Positions 55,765-64,000 are shown, counted from the first letter of the stretch. The stretch is 64,000 bases of DNA from Adiantum capillus-veneris (GCA_014529385.2 CM043952.1:60057619-60121618); one strand, 5' to 3'. A program made the numbers and translations. Notes: generated by a model from the letters alone, not told the origin.

Positions 55765-56479
55765 TGTAAGGTGCAGCAGAATGAATGTTTGAACTTTGCT
55801 CAAGATGAGTGCTCCGAACTGTGCTTTCCTTTCTTTTCGTTCATCGCGCTCGCGTTCCAAGGCAATGCGAGTCGCTTCTTGTTGTATGGCAATTCTTTCG
55901 TTGCGTTCTTCGCGCTATGGCTAGAGCTTATGGCGATGCTATTGTGGGCTGAAAACGCCAGGGTGCGGGGTGCTGGATCTCCATGGCGATGAGGTTTCTG
56001 ATGAAAAACGCTAGGGTGCTGAGGATCTTGCTCGGAGGAAAAACGCCACCAAGGGGGGAAATCTTACTGAGAGGGAGAGAGGGGAACCTGTTGCCTACGG
56101 CCTGTGTTCTCCTTGCTCTTCTGCCAATTAGTGCTAGCCTAGGTTTGCTTATATATTATCTTACTCAATTTGCCCTACTCAGTTTCTCACAAAAGTCACT
56201 TAATAAATAAGTGAAAAATGTCAAAAATAGGGAAAATAGGTTTTAAATGCATTGGAAAATTCCCCTGAAGGATTCTGATGGATTCTGATGGGAATGCTTA
56301 TGATCATGCTGTGTGCAACCAGAGGATATGCATCTACACTAAGTGCCTATGCATGCACGGTCTGCGAACAGACTCACAAAAGTGCCAGAACACTTGCTAA
56401 TCTAGACTGACTGGACTGACTGGACCCTTGTCATGCTGTAGCTTGTCCACGGACACATAGGGTCGGATGTCACGTGACA
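55765..56479 (-). repeat. LTR shared by N2 and N3, with a gag patch
   Basis: A 715-bp LTR between two interiors. 55765-55824 and 55919-56479 match N-family LTRs. 55826-55918 instead matches the Gag coiled-coil region (compare 54940-55035: CGTTCCAAGGCAATGCGAGT and GAATTCTTTCGTTGCG-like words). The patch replaces about 500 bp of LTR. The outer palindrome TGTCACGTGACA is at 56468-56479. Confidence 0.87.
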
Positions 56480-56490
56480 TCCCCTCCTTT

Positions 56491-57321
56491 TCAAAGTGAA
56501 GTACTAGTACCGAATTGTATGGCGTCGAGGGAGATCGCAAATAACATCAGGAATCCTGGAAGGGACTCTTCGCCGGCCCACTCTGATGTGTGGGTCGTGC
56601 GGTACTTGAACTTCATAAAGGTCTGCAACGCTTGCTTCTTTGGCCCGCGCCGAAAGTGACACAAAGTCTTCTGGGGCTCCTTCGATGCTTCAACTTTGTC
56701 TAGAGGCCTACTTCTTCCTTCTTCAAGAATCTCCATGGCTGAAAATTCCTGAAACCACTCCCAATACAAAAACATGAACATACCCATTCCATGTAAAGTG
56801 AGTGGAAAAAAACTTGTCTTCCTAAAAGATTGTGCATGCAATGTAGATGAACCAATAGACGGAGTGCTAAACCCTTCACCACACACACGCAAACAATGAG
56901 ATCGAATCTTTCTCTTCTGATCTAAAGCAATCAACTGTGGCAATTCACAACGGAAATGCCAATGCCTGGTGCTCATACTTTCATGTGATCTTTCTACAAC
57001 GGTGTCGTGCCAAGGAAGAGATATGGAATACAACTTCCTTGAATGCATACTTTTCAGCTTTTTTTGAACAATCTGCATACATTCGTGCTCATTCATGAGT
57101 GAAACGTGCTCAACATACAATATGTCATGCCTAGGAAAAGGGACCACATAAAGACGCTGACGAAAATACAGGAAACGATCACGAATGAAATACTCGAACA
57201 ATGCATGCGGACAAATCATTCGAACACATAGTACTTCCTGTAAGGGTTCTTTGGACCTAGGCTCGAGAGCCAAGATCGGTTCTTCCTGACGCGGTTCTTG
57301 GGACCTAGGCTCAAGAGTCAA
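56491..57321 (-). CDS. N3 C-terminal frame: unknown domain plus chromodomain-like tail
   Basis: 276 codons, open. Residues 1-40 are repeats of the type EPRSKEPLQEV. Residues 40-220 form an unrecognised domain with CFIRDRF-like (here YFIRDRFLYF), RLYVVPFPRHDILYVEHVSL, MSTRHWHFRCELPQL, HCLRVCGEGF and HGMGMFMFLYWEWFQEF. Residues 221-260 (CHFRRGPKKQALQTFMKFKY, then EWAGEES) resemble the G1 chromodomain tail. It overlaps the end of the 608-codon frame by 4 bases; in N1, N2 and N4 the His/Asp repeat flows into this domain, so N3 has one frameshift here. The frame ends just before the polypurine tract. Confidence 0.78.
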   Translation of the reverse strand: MTLEPRSQEPRQEEPILALEPRSKEPLQEVLCVRMICPHALFEYFIRDRFLYFRQRLYVVPFPRHDILYVEHVSLMNEHECMQIVQKKLKSMHSRKLYSISLPWHDTVVERSHESMSTRHWHFRCELPQLIALDQKRKIRSHCLRVCGEGFSTPSIGSSTLHAQSFRKTSFFPLTLHGMGMFMFLYWEWFQEFSAMEILEEGRSRPLDKVEASKEPQKTLCHFRRGPKKQALQTFMKFKYRTTHTSEWAGEESLPGFLMLFAISLDAIQFGTSTSL

Positions 57322-59144
57322 GATCGGTTCTTCGTGATTGATCGAATCTGCAATGAGGTTAGCTTAGTATCAACTAACACATCATCCTTGTGAACAATCA
57401 CATCATCTTCATGCAAATTATCATGCTTGTGAGAAATCACATCGTGATCATGCAAATCATCATGCTTGTCATTGTCATCCAAATCATCATGCTCATCATT
57501 ATCATTCAAATCATCATGCAAATCTTGTGTGTCATGCTTTGGAGAAGAAGAGACTGAGAGAGTCTCCTTCTCGTGAATCCGTTCAATCTTTGCTTGCACA
57601 TTAGCAATGAGAGAGGGAGAATGAACAACTTGCTCTCCATGAATGACAATGGGAGAGTCACTTTTGGCATTGAAAGTGAACATATTTTCCGCCCAATCAA
57701 TGAAAGGGTTATGCTCACGAAACCATCGAATGCCCAAAATCATATCACATCCTGAGAGAGGAGAGACAAAAAATTTTCTACGGAAAGCAACTTGTTGGAC
57801 TGTAAACAGCACATCAAGGCACTCTTTCGTGATGAGAGAGTCCATACCAGAAGCAAAGCCAGAGACCTCGAGAGGAGATTTCTGACTAACCTCTAAGCAG
57901 GCTCTCCCAACAAGAGAGGGATTGATCACATCATGCATACTACCTGGGTCAAACAATATGACAAAACGCTGCCCCGTTATATGATCATAACTTTTAATGA
58001 GAGACTCATCAATGGGAGGGTCAGAAGAAACTTGGGGCACACTCGTGTTGTCATTGATTGCATTGACAGAGGAAGTGGGTTCTGTGGATTCTTTAGATTC
58101 ATTAGAGTCAAGCTTAGGACATGTTCTTTTTATGTGACCCTTCATGTGACAATGAAAACAACGACCTTCCTTAGAATAAGTGCTTTGCTCTTCGGACGTG
58201 ATGTATCCTCCTAAAATTCCTTGTGCTACTTTTTCATCTAGAGTAAGCTTAGGTTTAGCAATTGTGTTAGCCTTACCCTTAGGTTCATTGTGAGAGTTCT
58301 TTTCTGAGAGACTCTTGGAAGATTGGTTAGAAGAGTTACCGTTCTTACCGTTCTGAGGGTTCTTAGAAGCCTGAGAGGTACTTGTGGAAGTCTTGTTCTC
58401 CTTAGGCTTTCCCTTGTTGTGCTTCGTCTCCTGTGCGAGAGCAATCGCTACCGCCTTGTTGAGATCGATTGGATCGAAGACTTCTACGTCAAACTTGATA
58501 TATTCGTCTAACCCAAAAAGGAATGCCGCTTTACGCTCATCATCTGATTTGCGTAATTGAGTGCCGAGCTGCAAAACACGGTTAGAAAAAGACATGACTA
58601 GCATACCATGTTGCTTGAGATTGTGCCAATCTTCTTTTAATCGTGCTAGGTACTGAGGAGGCATAAACCGCGCCTTAAGCTTGTCTTGGAAGTCGGCCCA
58701 ATTGAAGGAAAGGGACGCGTCTCCGTCGACTTCCTCTAGGTGCGCGGCTAGCTGTGCCTCTTGCCATGCGTGGTACCAATTGATGGCATCACCGACAAGA
58801 TACATAGTTGCCGTCAAAACCTTGCTATTTCCTGTCTTCTTAGTTGTCGCAAAATAAGCATTAAATTGATGCAACCAAGAATGAATAACACTAGCATCCA
58901 TCTTACCATCGTACTTACTGAACGTCAACTTCTCGGTGACGGGGTTGTTGGAGTCCGAATCTCGGCTTGTGCCACTTGATGAACCACCAACTTCTTTGGC
59001 CGGTTCGGGTTTCGAGGTGAGGACATATAGTACCAAGTCGTTCATGCATTGTTCTCTCTGGGCCTCACGCTCTAACTCCAAAGTAGCCTTTCTTTCTTCG
59101 GCAGCTTCCCTTCTTGTGTCGGCCGCCAAGCGAGCTTGCACCAA
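57318..59144 (-). CDS. N3 Gag-protease polyprotein with His/Asp repeat
   Basis: 608 codons, open. Residues 1-30 are a charged coiled coil. Residues 70-230 are capsid (LTFSKYDGKMDASVIHSWLH, NWYHAWQEAQ, SFSNRVLQLGTQLRKSDD). The zinc knuckle CFHCHMKGHIKRTC is at about 345-358. Retropepsin spans about 405-510, with FVILFDPGSMHDVI (DPGS in place of DTGS/DSGS) and MILGIRWFREHNPFIDW. From about 540 come HDLHDDLNDNDEHDDLDDN repeats. The Gag start lies upstream in another frame (MVITRSGMEIG at 59431), so about 100 N-terminal residues are split off by a frameshift near 59100. No RT follows. Confidence 0.88.
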   Translation of the reverse strand: MVQARLAADTRREAAEERKATLELEREAQREQCMNDLVLYVLTSKPEPAKEVGGSSSGTSRDSDSNNPVTEKLTFSKYDGKMDASVIHSWLHQFNAYFATTKKTGNSKVLTATMYLVGDAINWYHAWQEAQLAAHLEEVDGDASLSFNWADFQDKLKARFMPPQYLARLKEDWHNLKQHGMLVMSFSNRVLQLGTQLRKSDDERKAAFLFGLDEYIKFDVEVFDPIDLNKAVAIALAQETKHNKGKPKENKTSTSTSQASKNPQNGKNGNSSNQSSKSLSEKNSHNEPKGKANTIAKPKLTLDEKVAQGILGGYITSEEQSTYSKEGRCFHCHMKGHIKRTCPKLDSNESKESTEPTSSVNAINDNTSVPQVSSDPPIDESLIKSYDHITGQRFVILFDPGSMHDVINPSLVGRACLEVSQKSPLEVSGFASGMDSLITKECLDVLFTVQQVAFRRKFFVSPLSGCDMILGIRWFREHNPFIDWAENMFTFNAKSDSPIVIHGEQVVHSPSLIANVQAKIERIHEKETLSVSSSPKHDTQDLHDDLNDNDEHDDLDDNDKHDDLHDHDVISHKHDNLHEDDVIVHKDDVLVDTKLTSLQIRSITKNRS

Positions 59145-59431
59145 GTCGGCCTTTCTTGCCGCTTCTTTTCTTTTCCTTCCTCGGCCGCCAAGTGATCACG
59201 ATCATGTTTGTCTTGGCGGTCACGCTCCGCGGCAATGCGAGTCGCCTCTTGCTTTGCCATCATGTCTATCATCGACTTAACCAAACCTTCCATGGGGTTT
59301 GGTGCAATTCCTGGCATAGATGGCGAAGGGGAAGGGTCACGAAAACCTCCCTGTTGCTGAAATTCTTCTTCAGTACTTTCTTGCCCATCACTCTCATGCC
59401 CGATCTCCATTCCGCTTCGGGTGATGACCAT
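59072..59431 (-). pseudogene. N3 Gag N-terminus
   Basis: MVITRSGMEIGHESDGQEST, then a Pro-rich stretch (GFRDPSPSPSMPGIAPNPME) and a basic coiled coil. It matches the Gag start of G1, N1, N2 and N4. It overlaps the 608-codon frame in a different phase, which marks the frameshift. Confidence 0.83.
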
Positions 59432-59880
59432 GCACTGAAGTTGTGGGTTCTTAAGTTCACAAGGAACTTGGGTTCTTGTGGGTCTTGGGTTCTTCGGTTC
59501 TTGAGGGTCTTGAGTTCTTGAGGGTCTTGAGGTTCTTCTTTTGCTTGCAATTTGTGTTAGAGAAGGATCTTCTCTTCATCCGAGTTCTGCTCTTTTACGC
59601 GGGCGCACCCCTTAGCGGCCTTGCACTCACACCAAGGTTACTTTTTCCCACCTCACGTCGATTGGCCGGCCGCTAAGTGCACGGCCCGCTCTCAATGAGT
59701 AAAAAGAGACACAAGGGGAGGCTAGACAAGCCCTTCTTTCCTGGGATTCCTGTCACTCTTCAAAAACACGATTAGGAATCGACACGCCCAAGCGAACTTG
59801 GGTTCGTGCAACCGCAACAAGCAAAAAAAATTATGTGGTTCTTGTGGTTCTTTCCTTGAGTGATTCAGAACACTGCCAAA

Positions 59881-59893
59881 GCTCTGATACCAA
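59881..59893 (-). other. N3 primer-binding site
   Basis: TTGGTATCAGAGC on the minus strand, next to TGTAAGG at 59894. Confidence 0.92.
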
Positions 59894-60059
59894 TGTAAGG
59901 TGCAGCGGAATGAATGTTTGAACTTTGCTCAGGATGAGTGCTCCGAACTGTGCTCAAGGTTCCTTTTGTTCTTATGCAAGGGAGAGCCTTCCGTTCTTAA
60001 AATGAGAGTGCAATGAACACAAACAAAGTGAATGGACACTATGCGAGAAAGTGTATGAG

Positions 60060-60106
<47 letters not shown>

Positions 60107-60548
60107 AATACGACACCAGAGACGTTGTAAAACCCTCCTCCGAAGGCCCACCCTCGTTGACGAGAGTGTCTACTATTGATTACACAAACTGGTACAAGTG
60201 GATGAATGAGAACCGATGCAAGTCTAGGGCTATGTCGATGTCGACGACGGGGATGACGAGACCGACTCTATGGCTGAAAAACTGCGTGCTTCCTCTTCTG
60301 TCCAAAAACGCCAGAAGGCTGAAATCTGTTGTCCCAAAACCACTGGTTTTAAGCTCTTCCAAAAGCTGGTTTTAGGCTGAAAATGGCTGTACAAATTGCT
60401 GATTTAGGGCTGAGTATGCAGGCTGAAAAATGCTAGCATGCTGGATCTGTGGCAATGATGGTTGACTGCTAAAAACGCTATATGGCTAGATCTTATGGCG
60501 ATGCTACTGTGGGCTGAAAACGCCAGGGTGCTAGAACTCCATGGCGAT
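59894..60548 (-). repeat. N3 5' LTR, cut by N4
   Basis: The first 655 bp (plus-strand order) match the N-family LTR, including a GA run at 60064-60102. It ends inside the LTR at GGCGAT, where N4 begins. The rest presumably lies beyond N4, outside the window. Confidence 0.88.
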
Positions 60549-61713
60549 TGTCACGTGACACATCGAACCCTATGTGTCCGCGGACATGCTACAGCATGAT
60601 CAGTGTTCAGTCAGTCCAGTCACTCTAGATTAGCAGTGATCTGGCACATTTGTGAGTCTATTCGTAGACCGTGCATGCCCAGTCACTTAGTATAGATGCA
60701 TATCCTCTGGTTGCACACAGCACGATCATCAGTATTCCCATCAGAATCCATCAGATTCCATCAGGGGAATTTTCCAGTGCATTCAGCCTATTTTCCATAT
60801 TTTTGACATTTTTCGCTTATTATTTTTAAGTGACTTTCCAACAAAAGTAGGTAGGGCAATTTTGCTAAGAAAATATATAAGCAAACCCAAGTTAGCACTA
60901 AATGGCAGAAGAGGCAGCAGGAGCTACCCGCTGAACAGGCGTCTTCTCGACAGAACCCATCAAGGACCATCAAGACCCCTTGGCGTTTTTGGATTGTCCA
61001 TCCTCTCCTACCCTCAAACCTGGCATTTTCTAGCATTGCTTGATCGCCAGCCTCACCAGCATTACTTAGCGACTACAGATCCCCATCATCGCCGGCATTC
61101 CCAGCTTTGCTAGCGTTTTCCAAATCAGCCCATCAGCGTTTTTGCTTTGCAGCACCAGATCAGTCTAGCGTTTTTGCATCAGCGTTTTTCATTTTCAGCC
61201 ATTGCCGCGACAGAAAGGCAGCGTTTTCAGCTTATGGTACAGCAGTAGAATCAGCCCCAGTTGGTTGCAGAAGATCCCCAATTTCAGCCCATAGAAACGC
61301 AGCCAAACAGTCATTTTCAGCCACCAAAACAGCCCCGAAATTCAACAGTTAGAAGACCACAGATTTCAGCCCTAAAATCGTCGTCGTCGTCATCATCGGC
61401 ATAGTCCCCGATTGCATCAGTCCATTGCATCGTCATCGTACCACTTTGTGCAATCAATAAGTAGACCACTCTCGCCAACGAGAGTGGGGCCTTCAGAGGA
61501 GGGTTTTGCGTCTCTGGTGTCGTATCTCTCTTCTCTCTCTATCTCTTAGTCTCATCACTTGCACGCACAGTGTCCATTCACTTTGTTTGTGATCATAGCA
61601 CTTTCCATTAAGAACGGAAGGCTCTCCCTTCCATAAGAACTAAAAGGAACCTTGAGCACAGTTTGGAGCACTCATCTTGAAAAGCGCAAACAATCATTCT
61701 GTTGCACCTAACA
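60549..61713 (+). repeat. N4 left LTR (1165 bp)
   Basis: Starts with the palindrome TGTCACGTGACA (60549-60560) and ends CACCTAACA. It contains repeated GCGTTTTT and TTTCAGCC words at 60980-61370 and a CT stretch at about 61527-61550. Confidence 0.92.
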
Positions 61714-61726
61714 TTGGTATCAGAGC
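61714..61726 (+). other. N4 primer-binding site
   Basis: TTGGTATCAGAGC directly after the left LTR. Confidence 0.93.
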
Positions 61727-62152
61727 TTTGGCAGTGTTCTGTATCACTCAAGGAAAGAGCCACAAGAACCACAAGAATTTTTTTTTGCTTGATGAGGTCG
61801 CACGAACCCAAGTTCGCTTGGGCATGTAGATCCCTAATCGTGTTTTGTTGAAGAGTGACAGGAATCCCAAGAAAGAAGGGCTTGTCCAGCCTCCCCTTGT
61901 GTCTCTTTTCACTCATTGAGAGTGGACCGTGCACTTAGCGGCCGGCCAATCAACGTGAGGTGGGAAAAAGCAACCTTGGTATGAGCGCAAGGCCGCCAAG
62001 GGATGCGCCCGCAGAAAGGGGTAGAACTCGGGTGAAGAGAAGATCCTTCTCCAACGCGATTTGCAAGCGAAAGAAAACCTCAAGAACTCAAGAACCCCAA
62101 GAACCCAAGTTCCTCGTGAACTTAAGAACCCAAGACCACAAAAACCCACGAC
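61727..62152 (+). other. N4 leader
   Basis: An untranslated leader shared with G1 (2083-2490), with blocks such as CACTTGGGCATG-like, GAAGAGTGACAGG and AAGGGCTTGTCCA, and with the N1-N3 leaders. Such conserved leaders usually hold the RNA packaging signal, so its preservation between G1 and the N elements suggests packaging by shared Gag. Confidence 0.7.
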
Positions 62153-63115
62153 TTGAGAATGGTCATCATTCGAAGCGGAATGGATACTTCGCTTGGAGGT
62201 GATGAGCATGAGAGAGGCGAAGAAGAATTTTCCCCACCAGGAGGTTTTTCTGATCCTCCTCCTTTCCCATCTACAACAAGGATTGCACTAACTCCTATGG
62301 AGGCTTTCGACAAGAGGATGATGGACAGGAAGTTAGAAAGCAAAGAAAGAATCGTAGCCATCGAGCGTAAGTACCAAGAAAGAATGGCAGCCATAGCGCG
62401 TGAGAGCGAGCAAGCACGCTTGGAAGCCAAAGCAAGAGAAGCAGAATTTGATCGAGAGAACAAAGCAAGACAAGCAGAATTTGATCGTGAGAACAAAGCC
62501 CTCAAAGAACAGAGCGACCGACACAACAAAGAGTTCTGGCGACTCTTTTCTCAAGTTCAGGCACAGATGCAAGAGATTTGGGAAAAGGAGACTCTCTCAG
62601 TCTCTTCTTCTCCAAAGCATGACACACAGGATTTGCATGATTGTGAAAAGCATGATGATTTGATTGACAATGACAAGCATGATGATTTGCATGATCAAGA
62701 TGTGATTTCTCACAAGCATGATGAGTTGCATGAAGATGATGTGATTACTCACAAGGATGATGTGTTAGTGGATGCTTTTTCTAGCGAAGCTAACCTCGTT
62801 GTAGATTCGATCAATCACGAAGAACCAATCTTGGCTTTCGAGTCGAGGACCAAAGAACCCCCACAGGACGATTCGATCATTCAGGAAGAATCGATCTTGG
62901 CTCTCGAGCCTAGGTCCAAAGAACCCTCACAGGAAGTATTATGTGTTCGCATGATTGATACGCACGCATTGTTCGAGTGTTTCATTCGTGATCGTTTCCT
63001 GTATTTTAGTCAACATCTTTATGTGATCCCTTTCCCTAGGCATGACATATTCTATGTTGAGCACGTTTCTCTCATGGATGAGCACGATGTATGCGAATTT
63101 TTCATGAAAAGCTGA
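62153..63115 (+). CDS. N4 fusion ORF: Gag N-terminus, coiled coil, His/Asp repeat
   Basis: 320 codons, open from an ATG at 62153 (a second ATG at 62159 aligns with the MVITRSG start of the relatives). Residues 1-45 are the Gag N-terminus. Residues 60-140 form a long coiled coil (KERIVAIERKYQERMAAIAR, then two ARQAEFDRENKA-type units). From about 150 come HDTQDLHDCEKHDDLIDND-type repeats, then EPRSKEPSQEVLCVRM and CFIRDRFLYFSQHLYVIPF. The stop is caused by a frameshift (FFMKS). Capsid, knuckle and protease are missing without loss of frame. Confidence 0.83.
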   Translation: MRMVIIRSGMDTSLGGDEHERGEEEFSPPGGFSDPPPFPSTTRIALTPMEAFDKRMMDRKLESKERIVAIERKYQERMAAIARESEQARLEAKAREAEFDRENKARQAEFDRENKALKEQSDRHNKEFWRLFSQVQAQMQEIWEKETLSVSSSPKHDTQDLHDCEKHDDLIDNDKHDDLHDQDVISHKHDELHEDDVITHKDDVLVDAFSSEANLVVDSINHEEPILAFESRTKEPPQDDSIIQEESILALEPRSKEPSQEVLCVRMIDTHALFECFIRDRFLYFSQHLYVIPFPRHDIFYVEHVSLMDEHDVCEFFMKS

Positions 63116-63675
63116 AAAGTATGCATTCATGGAAGTCACACTCCATGTCTCTTCCTTGGCATGACACAGTTTCCGAACGAGCACATGGAAGTATGAGCAC
63201 CAAGCGTGGGCATTTCCATTGTGTGTTGCCACAGTTGATTGCTCTAGATCATAAGAGAAAAATTTGATCTCATTGTTTGCGCGTGTGTAGTGAACAGTTT
63301 GGCACTCCGTCTCGTTGTTCAGCTACATTGCATGCACAGTCTTTTGAGAAGACACGATTTTTTCCACTAACTTTACATGGAATGGGTATGTTCATGATTT
63401 TGTGTTGGAAATGGTTTCAGGAATTTTCAGCCATGGAGATTCTTGAAGAAGAAAGAAGCATGACTCTCGACGAAGTTCAAGCATTGAAGGAGCCACAGAA
63501 AACTTTGTCGCTTTCGGCGCGGCCCAAAGAAGCAAGCGTTGCAAACCTTTATGAAGTTCAAGTACCGCACGACCCACACATCAGAGTGGGCCGGCGAAGA
63601 GTCCCTTCCAAGATTCCGGATGCTATTGGCGATCTCCCTCAACGCCATACAGTTCGGTACCAGTACCTCACTTTG
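63116..63675 (+). pseudogene. N4 unknown domain end and chromodomain-like tail
   Basis: After a one-base frame change the reading continues with HSMSLPWHDTV-like and HCVLPQLIALDHKRKI residues, a stop near 63266, HGMGMFMILCWKWFQEFSAM and finally FRRGPKKQALQTFMKFKYR with EWAGEES (63500-63600). Same order as N3, but with two or three frame breaks. Confidence 0.75.
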
Positions 63676-63687
63676 AAAAGGAGGGGA
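63674..63687 (+). other. N4 polypurine tract
   Basis: TGAAAAGGAGGGGA immediately upstream of the right LTR. Confidence 0.88.
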
Positions 63688-64000
63688 TGTCACGTGACAC
63701 ATCCAACCCTATGTGTCCGTGGACAAGCTACAGCATGATCAGGGTTCAGTCAATCCAGTCAGTCTAGATTAGCGGTGATCTGGCACTTTTGTGAGTCTAT
63801 TCGTAGACCGTGCATGCCCAGTCACTTAGTATAGATGCATATCCTGATCAGGGTTCAGTCAGTCCAGTCAGTCTAGATTAGCGGTGATCTGGCACTTTTG
63901 TGAGTCTATTCGTAGACCGTGCATGCCCAGTCACTTAGTATAGATGCATATCCTCGGGTTGCACACAGCATGATCATCACTATTCCCATCAGAATCCATC
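63688..64000 (+). repeat. N4 right LTR, partial
   Basis: Starts TGTCACGTGACACATCC and continues to the window edge. Units 63736-63844 and 63845-63953 form a 109-bp tandem duplication. It is absent from the left LTR at the matching place. Confidence 0.9.
63736..63953 (+). repeat. 109-bp tandem duplication in N4 right LTR
   Basis: Two nearly identical units beginning TGATCAGGGTTCAGTC. The left LTR has this region once (60597-60710). A difference between the LTRs of one element means that the duplication arose after insertion, or by recombination between copies. Confidence 0.92.

Larger units (their letters stand above)
55765..60548 (-). mobile_element. N3: best preserved N-family element
   Basis: Minus-strand element with 3' LTR 55765-56479 (shared with N2), interior 56480-59893, priming site 59881-59893 and a 5' LTR 59894-60548 that is cut off where N4 begins. 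The interior holds two long frames (608 and 276 codons) which together cover capsid, zinc knuckle, protease, His/Asp repeat, unknown domain and chromodomain-like tail. There is no RT, RNase H or integrase. Confidence 0.9.
60549..64000 (+). mobile_element. N4: reduced N-family element, runs off the window
   Basis: A plus-strand element inserted in the N3 5' LTR, in opposite orientation. Left LTR 60549-61713, interior 61714-63687 (only 1974 bp), right LTR from 63688. The interior lacks capsid, zinc knuckle and protease as well as RT and integrase. It has the leader, Gag N-terminus, His/Asp repeat, unknown domain and tail. The right target duplication (left side GCGAT, 60544-60548) cannot be tested here. 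Confidence 0.9.

Noticed and set aside
57573-58214. Plus-strand frames across N3 (60-93 codons)
   Set aside because: They lie opposite the open 608-codon Gag-protease frame and show only its complement.

Overview
The window reads as land-plant nuclear DNA made almost entirely of nested, mostly broken retrotransposons. I found no host protein-coding gene, rRNA or tRNA gene. The plant assignment rests on chromodomain Ty3/gypsy elements primed by initiator tRNA-Met, L1-type LINEs with a CCHC ORF1 and a C-terminal zf-RVT domain, Ty1/copia remnants, and AAACCCTAA (plant telomere type) motifs inside LTRs. The dense nesting and long CT tracts suggest a large genome such as a fern or other seed-free plant, but the species cannot be fixed from this sequence.

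Layout. 1-1391 is unclassified with a 139-bp direct repeat. 1392-7046 is a degenerate chromodomain Ty3/gypsy element (G1). 7047-8610 is unclassified. 8691-11897 (-) is LINE L1, with CT tracts on both sides. 12041-15370 (+) is a 5'-truncated chromovirus (G2). About 15620-20820 (+) is LINE L2, with a small foreign gag fragment inside. 21390-22080 is an LTR fragment (T1). 22085-43560 is one nested complex: an old minus-strand LINE (L6, with L3 as its probable 3' part) split by LINE L4 (+), which is itself split by LTR element N1 (-, target duplication TCCAG), and split again by LINE L5 (-, target duplication GTAACAGC..TCC), which is itself split by the small LTR element T2 (target duplication ACGAG). 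43560-45089 is unclassified. 45090-45830 is a solo LTR (target duplication GTTAA). 45899-49942 is a non-coding LTR element (S1) carrying a 345-bp MITE with an 8-bp target duplication. 50545-50960 is a copia RT remnant. 51098-60548 holds two minus-strand elements sharing an LTR (N2, N3). 60549-64000 is a plus-strand relative (N4) that runs off the window.

The most interesting system is the N family (N1-N4). These LTR elements share terminal sequences, primer-binding site and leader with the degenerate polymerase-bearing element G1. They encode Gag, a CCHC zinc knuckle and an aspartic protease, but reverse transcriptase, RNase H and integrase are absent. In their place is a His/Asp-rich repeat followed by an unrecognised domain of about 200 residues, and then a chromodomain-like tail resembling that of G1. 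N4 is reduced further: a 320-codon open frame joins the Gag N-terminus and a coiled coil directly to the His/Asp repeat. This looks like a family of non-autonomous, Gag-encoding chromovirus derivatives that depends on a G1-like element for polymerase.
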